Below, piece by piece: positions 13,770 to 17,027 of a stretch of DNA of 17,027 nt (position 1 is the first letter of the stretch; each line of letters begins with the position of its first letter). Source of the DNA: QYOJ01 sp043806735 (GTDB lineage: Bacteria > Bacteroidota > Bacteroidia > Bacteroidales > FEN-979). The stretch covers positions 1 to 17,027 of the forward strand of contig JAZDGR010000033.1 of assembly GCA_043806735.1 (NCBI GenBank), given 5' to 3'. A program made the position numbers and the translations under genes. The notes beneath the pieces were generated by a model, which saw only the letters and a list, made by a program, of their open reading frames with translations, did not search any database and had not been told where the DNA came from.

Positions 13770-14846
13770 ATGAAACCCTTCATGACCCAAATAATCTGGA
13801 CTTTTTTGATCATTATCTCTATCGTAATCCTGTTTGCCGTGGGATTTTTATTGTACGGTTCCTTTACGGAGTTCAAACCAGCCAGTGAAGTAGCACTGCA
13901 ATTAAACGGAGGGAACAAAAACCCGCTCGATACGCAAACCGAATTCTCCTTTATTACCTGGAACCTGGGTTACGCAGGGTTGGGAAAGGAAATGGATTTT
14001 TTCTACGATGGGGGGAAGGGAGTCCGTCCTTCACGGGAAGATTTCGACCGGTATCTGGAAAAAATAGGATGGTTTATAAGGCAGCACGATACGGTAGATT
14101 TCATTCTGTTGCAGGAAATTGATACCTGTTCGAAAAGAAGTTATCACATAAATGAAGTTACCTGGATGGCAAGTCTGTTGCCGGAGTATTGTTTCTCGTT
14201 TGGAATCAACTACAATTCCCGGTTTATCCCGGTTCCTTTTTTCAACCCCATGGGAAGAGTAACTTCGGGAGTTGCCACCTTCTCCGTTTTTCGTCCCTTA
14301 ACCGCAACCCGTGTTGGATTTGACAACACGATCTCATGGCCGAAGAGACTCTACTACTTCAAACGCTGCTTTGTCGTTACCCACTTCGGCTTGCCGGGGG
14401 ACAAAGAGTTCCTCGTGGTGAATGTTCACAATTCGGCGTTTGATACCGGTGGTATTCTGCGCCAGCGGGAGATGGAAAACCTGAGCTCCTATCTGAGAAA
14501 TGAGCATGAAAAAGGGAATTTTATCGTCGCAGGCGGGGACTGGAATGCCAATCCACCCGGATTTGAACCCGGACATATTACCACGGGTGACAGGATAAAA
14601 ACAGATGAATTTACTTCACTGGATATCTTCTTCCCGGGATGGAAATTTGTCGCAGATCCTTTTTTGCCTACCAACAGAAATGTTGACAAACCTTATGAAA
14701 TAGGAGTCACACCCACTACTATTCTCGATTTCTTCCTGGTTTCTCCAAACGTTGAAATTCTTGCAGTTTCCACTTTTCCTACCCTATTTGAAGAATCGGA
14801 TCATCAGCCTGTCTATCTGAAAGTATCCCTGAATCCCATCCCATGA
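13770..14846 (+). CDS. Membrane-anchored endonuclease/exonuclease/phosphatase-fold protein
   Basis: The 358-residue protein has an N-terminal membrane anchor (about 8-30) followed by an EEP-fold hydrolase domain (about 58-350) expected outside the inner membrane. The metal and catalytic motifs are present in order: WNLG with Asn65, LLQEID with Glu116, VNVHNSAFD with His220, GGDWNANP with Asp257 and Asn259, LDFFLVS with Asp320, and SDHQP with Asp344-His345. The fold covers nucleases, phosphodiesterases and lipid phosphatases; with a membrane anchor the substrate might be an extracytoplasmic nucleic acid or phospholipid, but nothing fixes it. Its TGA overlaps the ATG of the next gene in ATGA, suggesting translational coupling with the pseudouridine synthase. 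Start 13770 is chosen; Met5 at 13782 is an alternative. Confidence 0.88.
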   Translation: MKPFMTQIIWTFLIIISIVILFAVGFLLYGSFTEFKPASEVALQLNGGNKNPLDTQTEFSFITWNLGYAGLGKEMDFFYDGGKGVRPSREDFDRYLEKIGWFIRQHDTVDFILLQEIDTCSKRSYHINEVTWMASLLPEYCFSFGINYNSRFIPVPFFNPMGRVTSGVATFSVFRPLTATRVGFDNTISWPKRLYYFKRCFVVTHFGLPGDKEFLVVNVHNSAFDTGGILRQREMENLSSYLRNEHEKGNFIVAGGDWNANPPGFEPGHITTGDRIKTDEFTSLDIFFPGWKFVADPFLPTNRNVDKPYEIGVTPTTILDFFLVSPNVEILAVSTFPTLFEESDHQPVYLKVSLNPIP

Positions 14847-15718
14847 TTCTGAAAGTACATGAACCTATTCCGCTGAGCGAACTCCTTCTCAAGGAGTTCC
14901 AACAGGCATCGCGGACCACCGTCAAAAAGCTGATTGCCCACGGAAATGTCAGGGTAAACGGGAAAATGGTGACGAATCCGGCAGGACAGGTGAACCCGGG
15001 AGATGTGGTGGAATATACCCGGCAGCCTGGTTCCAGAAGCAGGCTTAAATCTCCTTTCCGGATTTTCTTTGAGGATGAATATATGCTGGTTGTTGAAAAG
15101 CCGGTCGGAATCCTGACAGTCGGAGACATCGGCTCGGGAGGAACCTCCTTGTACAAGATGATGCTGGATTATGTGAAAGAAAGCTCCCGGGGGAAAGAAC
15201 GCATTTTTGTCGTTCACCGCCTTGACAAGGAGGTTTCAGGATTGCTTGTTTTTGCGAAAAGCGAAAAGATCCAGGAGCAGATCAAAGCAGACTGGGAAAA
15301 TACCCGGAAGTTATATTATGTGCTGGTTCAGGGAAATCCGCCAAAAGACAAAGGGACCCTGCGCAGTTGGCTGAAGGAAGGGAAAGACCAGCATGTTTTT
15401 TCCTCGGGATCACCGGAAGGGGCTAAGCTGGCGATCACACACTATCGTGTCACAGATAAAATCGCAGATTATGCGTTGCTGGAGGTTGAGTTGGAGACGG
15501 GTCGGAAAAATCAGATCCGGGTTCATCTGGCCGATATGGGTTGTCCGGTTGTGGGAGACCGACGTTATGGAGCGGTTGACCGGTTTGATCGGCGCATCCG
15601 GTTGCATGCCTTTTACCTAAGTCTGAACCACCCGGCCACAGGGGTTCCTCTTGAGTTTAAAAGTCCTATGCCCAAAGGCTTCCTGGTCTTGAAAGAAGAA
15701 AACGAAAAATACAAATAG
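14843..15718 (+). CDS. RluA-family RNA pseudouridine synthase with S4 domain
   Basis: The 291-residue cytosolic enzyme isomerises specific uridines in rRNA (or possibly tRNA) to pseudouridine. An N-terminal S4 RNA-binding domain covers about residues 8-60 (LSELLLKEF...ASRTTVKKLIAHGNVRVNG...VNPGDVV). The catalytic domain has VVEKPVGILT at 83-92, the catalytic motif HRLDKEVSG at 125-133 with Asp128 as the nucleophile, and the terminal motif GRKNQIRVHLADMGCPVVGD at 220-239. This places it in the RluA/RluC/RluD group, but the target uridine cannot be assigned. It overlaps the upstream EEP gene by four bases and is convergent with the methyltransferase, with four bases between stops. Confidence 0.93.
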   Translation: MILKVHEPIPLSELLLKEFQQASRTTVKKLIAHGNVRVNGKMVTNPAGQVNPGDVVEYTRQPGSRSRLKSPFRIFFEDEYMLVVEKPVGILTVGDIGSGGTSLYKMMLDYVKESSRGKERIFVVHRLDKEVSGLLVFAKSEKIQEQIKADWENTRKLYYVLVQGNPPKDKGTLRSWLKEGKDQHVFSSGSPEGAKLAITHYRVTDKIADYALLEVELETGRKNQIRVHLADMGCPVVGDRRYGAVDRFDRRIRLHAFYLSLNHPATGVPLEFKSPMPKGFLVLKEENEKYK

Positions 15719-15722
15719 AAAA

Positions 15723-16523
15723 TTAACACTCTCGCTGGCGGATCGCCTCAAAAATAAGGATGGCTGCGGAGGTGGAAACATTCAGCGAATCGACTTTTCC
15801 GTGCATGGGTATTTTGATCAGCTCATCCGCCTGATCCAGCCAGAATCCGGACAATCCAAACGCTTCGGATCCCATTACGATGGCAGAACGGTCACTAAAC
15901 TTGGTCTGATGATACGAGGCTTCAGCATTCAGGGAAGCCCCGTAAATGAATATTCTGTTCGCACGAAGCCAGTCTATGGTTTCCTTGGATGGTGCAACAC
16001 TTACCTGATTTGTAAAAATAGTCCCCAGGCTGGCACGGATAGTATTGGGATTATAGAGATCCGTCTGGGGATCGCAAACGACCACTGCGGATACTCCCGC
16101 CGCATCGGCTGTTCGAAGAATTGCGCCGAGATTGCCCGGTTTTTCTACTGATTCAAGGATAAGCACCAGGGGATTTTCAGGCAAACGAAGATCCTGTAAG
16201 GTTTGTTGACGGTACCTGGCCAGGGCAATTAATCCGCCGCTCTCCTGGCGGTAAGCCAGACGGCTAAATACGGGATAGGAGATTTCAATCATTTCGCAGG
16301 GACTCTGAACATCCGGAAACAACCGATCCAGGTGATCCCCGGGGAAGATATCCGGACAATGAAACAAGGTAGTCAGCTCATATCCCGATTCAATAGCCAG
16401 GCTAATTTCCCTGATCCCTTCAATCACAAATAACTCCTGTTTCCTGCGTTCCCGCGGTTTATCCTGGAGCATCAGGACATTGCGGATCAACGGATTTTGA
16501 ACACTTGTGATCACTTTTTTCAT
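15723..16523 (-). CDS. TrmH/SpoU-family RNA 2'-O-methyltransferase
   Basis: The 266-residue SPOUT-class enzyme should transfer a methyl group from S-adenosylmethionine to a ribose 2'-OH in rRNA or tRNA. An N-terminal substrate-binding domain (about 1-105, ITSVQNPLIRNV, FVIEGIREI) precedes the knotted catalytic domain. Motif 1 is EKPGNLGAILRTADAAG (127-143, Asn131 and Arg137), motif 2 is IVMGSEAFGLS (215-225, Glu220), and motif 3 is IPMHGKVDSLNVSTSAAI (238-255, with Ser246, Asn248 and Ser250). All conserved residues are present. Its target is unknown; the two-domain form resembles RlmB/TsnR-type enzymes. It is transcribed away from the rrf2-like gene, from a perfect TAnnTTTG 26 nt before the start. 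Confidence 0.94.
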   Translation of the reverse strand: MKKVITSVQNPLIRNVLMLQDKPRERRKQELFVIEGIREISLAIESGYELTTLFHCPDIFPGDHLDRLFPDVQSPCEMIEISYPVFSRLAYRQESGGLIALARYRQQTLQDLRLPENPLVLILESVEKPGNLGAILRTADAAGVSAVVVCDPQTDLYNPNTIRASLGTIFTNQVSVAPSKETIDWLRANRIFIYGASLNAEASYHQTKFSDRSAIVMGSEAFGLSGFWLDQADELIKIPMHGKVDSLNVSTSAAILIFEAIRQREC

Positions 16524-16549
16524 GGGATGAGATCCTCAGGAATTCCAGG

Positions 16550-16557
16550 CAAACTTA
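16550..16557 (-). promoter_or_regulatory. Putative methyltransferase promoter, -7 element
   Basis: The minus strand reads TAAGTTTG, a perfect TAnnTTTG match, 26 nt upstream of the methyltransferase start at 16523. A good -33 TTTG is not apparent. Confidence 0.45.
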
Positions 16558-16600
16558 AAAATTATTTCTGCTTTTTTGGGCAGGGTATGAAAATTATTCC

Positions 16601-16608
16601 TACATTTG
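16601..16608 (+). promoter_or_regulatory. Putative rrf2 promoter, -7 element
   Basis: TACATTTG followed by C is a perfect Bacteroidota -7 element, 24 nt upstream of the rrf2 start. A TTG at 16576-16578, in a T-rich run, lies 22 nt upstream and could be the -33 element. Confidence 0.55.
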
Positions 16609-16621
16609 CGTATTCAAATAC
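16604..16621. promoter_or_regulatory. Candidate operator overlapping the rrf2 -7 element
   Basis: Two overlapping palindromes are visible: ATTTG-n6-CAAAT (16604-16619) and GTATT-CA-AATAC (16610-16621). They cover the end of the -7 element and the expected transcription start, where a repressor would block initiation. Autoregulation by the adjacent Rrf2 protein is a reasonable inference but is not shown. Confidence 0.35.
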
Positions 16622-16632
16622 CTAAATTAATT

Positions 16633-17027
16633 ATGGCAAAAGTCTTTTCACTTTCGGAGGCCTCTTCCATCGCCATTCACAGTATGGTATTGATTGCCCG
16701 TTCGGCAGGCGGGATCAATGTGGTCAAAATCACAGCACACACGGGATTTTCCAAAAACCATATTGCCAAGGTCCTTCAGCGGCTGGTGAAGAGTGACCTG
16801 TTGAAATCTGTTCGCGGCCCCTCGGGCGGATATTCCCTGAAGAAAGAACCGAAAGAATACAATCTGTTGGAGGTTTACCAGGCGATTGAGGGTCCGATTG
16901 AAGAAACTGATTGTCCGTTAGCCTATGAAGTCTGCAATTATGATCAGTGCATCATGGGAACGGTAATCAACAAAATGACTGCAGAATTCAAAAAGTTTTT
17001 GAAGGAGCAAACATTGGATAAATATCT
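16633..17027 (+). CDS. Rrf2-family Fe-S-type transcriptional regulator (3' end outside window)
   Basis: The first 131 codons are present and the frame is open at the right edge, so the gene is truncated by the window. The translation begins MAKVFSLSEASSIAIHSMVL. A winged helix-turn-helix occupies about residues 10-70: ITAHTGFSKNHIAKVLQRLV is the recognition region and VRGPSGGYSL the wing typical of Rrf2 proteins. Three cysteines follow at 94, 101 and 106 (CPLAYEVCNYDQC). Their placement resembles the iron-sulfur ligand triad of IscR and NsrR, although the spacing (six and four residues between) differs from IscR. Family members sense Fe-S status, nitric oxide or redox state. It is divergent from the methyltransferase gene; its target genes probably lie to the right, outside the window. 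Confidence 0.9.
   Translation, partial: MAKVFSLSEASSIAIHSMVLIARSAGGINVVKITAHTGFSKNHIAKVLQRLVKSDLLKSVRGPSGGYSLKKEPKEYNLLEVYQAIEGPIEETDCPLAYEVCNYDQCIMGTVINKMTAEFKKFLKEQTLDKY

Noticed and set aside
1..17027. Mobile elements, CRISPR, defence or prophage modules
   Set aside because: No transposase, integrase, spacer-repeat array or phage structural genes were recognised; all genes read as chromosomal functions.

Overview
The window looks like ordinary chromosomal DNA from a member of the Bacteroidota, probably Bacteroidales-like. The support is: (i) several start codons preceded at about 20-30 nt by the Bacteroidota -7 element TAnnTTTG, with no clear Shine-Dalgarno sequences; (ii) a secreted lamin-tail-domain protein ending in a gliding-motility/type IX secretion-like C-terminal domain; (iii) an S46 dipeptidyl-peptidase; (iv) a fused PlsC-GNAT acyltransferase of the amino-acid-lipid type. 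I see no prophage, transposase, CRISPR array, rRNA or tRNA.

Layout. Positions 1-112 hold no gene but carry two perfect FNR-type palindromes plus a third half-site on an exact 22-bp period. Then follow asd (minus), a secreted lamin-tail protein (plus), a ComF-family phosphoribosyltransferase (minus, sharing a TTAA stop with its neighbour), a fused two-domain oligopeptide-type ABC ATPase (plus), RNase R (plus), an OlsF-like bifunctional acyltransferase (plus), an S46 peptidase (minus), a DUF308/HdeD-like membrane protein and a LysE-family exporter (both minus, transcribed LysE first), an endonuclease/exonuclease/phosphatase-fold protein overlapping an RluA-type pseudouridine synthase (plus), a TrmH/SpoU rRNA-type methyltransferase (minus), and a truncated Rrf2-family Fe-S-type regulator (plus) running off the right edge.

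The genes do not form one pathway. They are housekeeping functions (lysine/threonine/methionine precursor synthesis, RNA decay, RNA modification, membrane lipid synthesis, peptide import and peptide hydrolysis) in short transcription units. The likely units are abc-rnr, lysE-DUF308 (possibly continuing into the S46 gene) and EEP-rluA.

The most interesting features are small-scale: the phased FNR-like boxes at the left edge; three clusters of short tandem repeats (upstream of asd, inside the ABC linker, and spanning the ABC stop to the rnr start), one of them translated and one supplying a start codon; a G9 tract in the lysE-family gene; an OlsF-like fusion with HX5D in place of HX4D; and a palindrome over the rrf2 -7 element. 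I did not find evidence of a wholly new multi-gene system.
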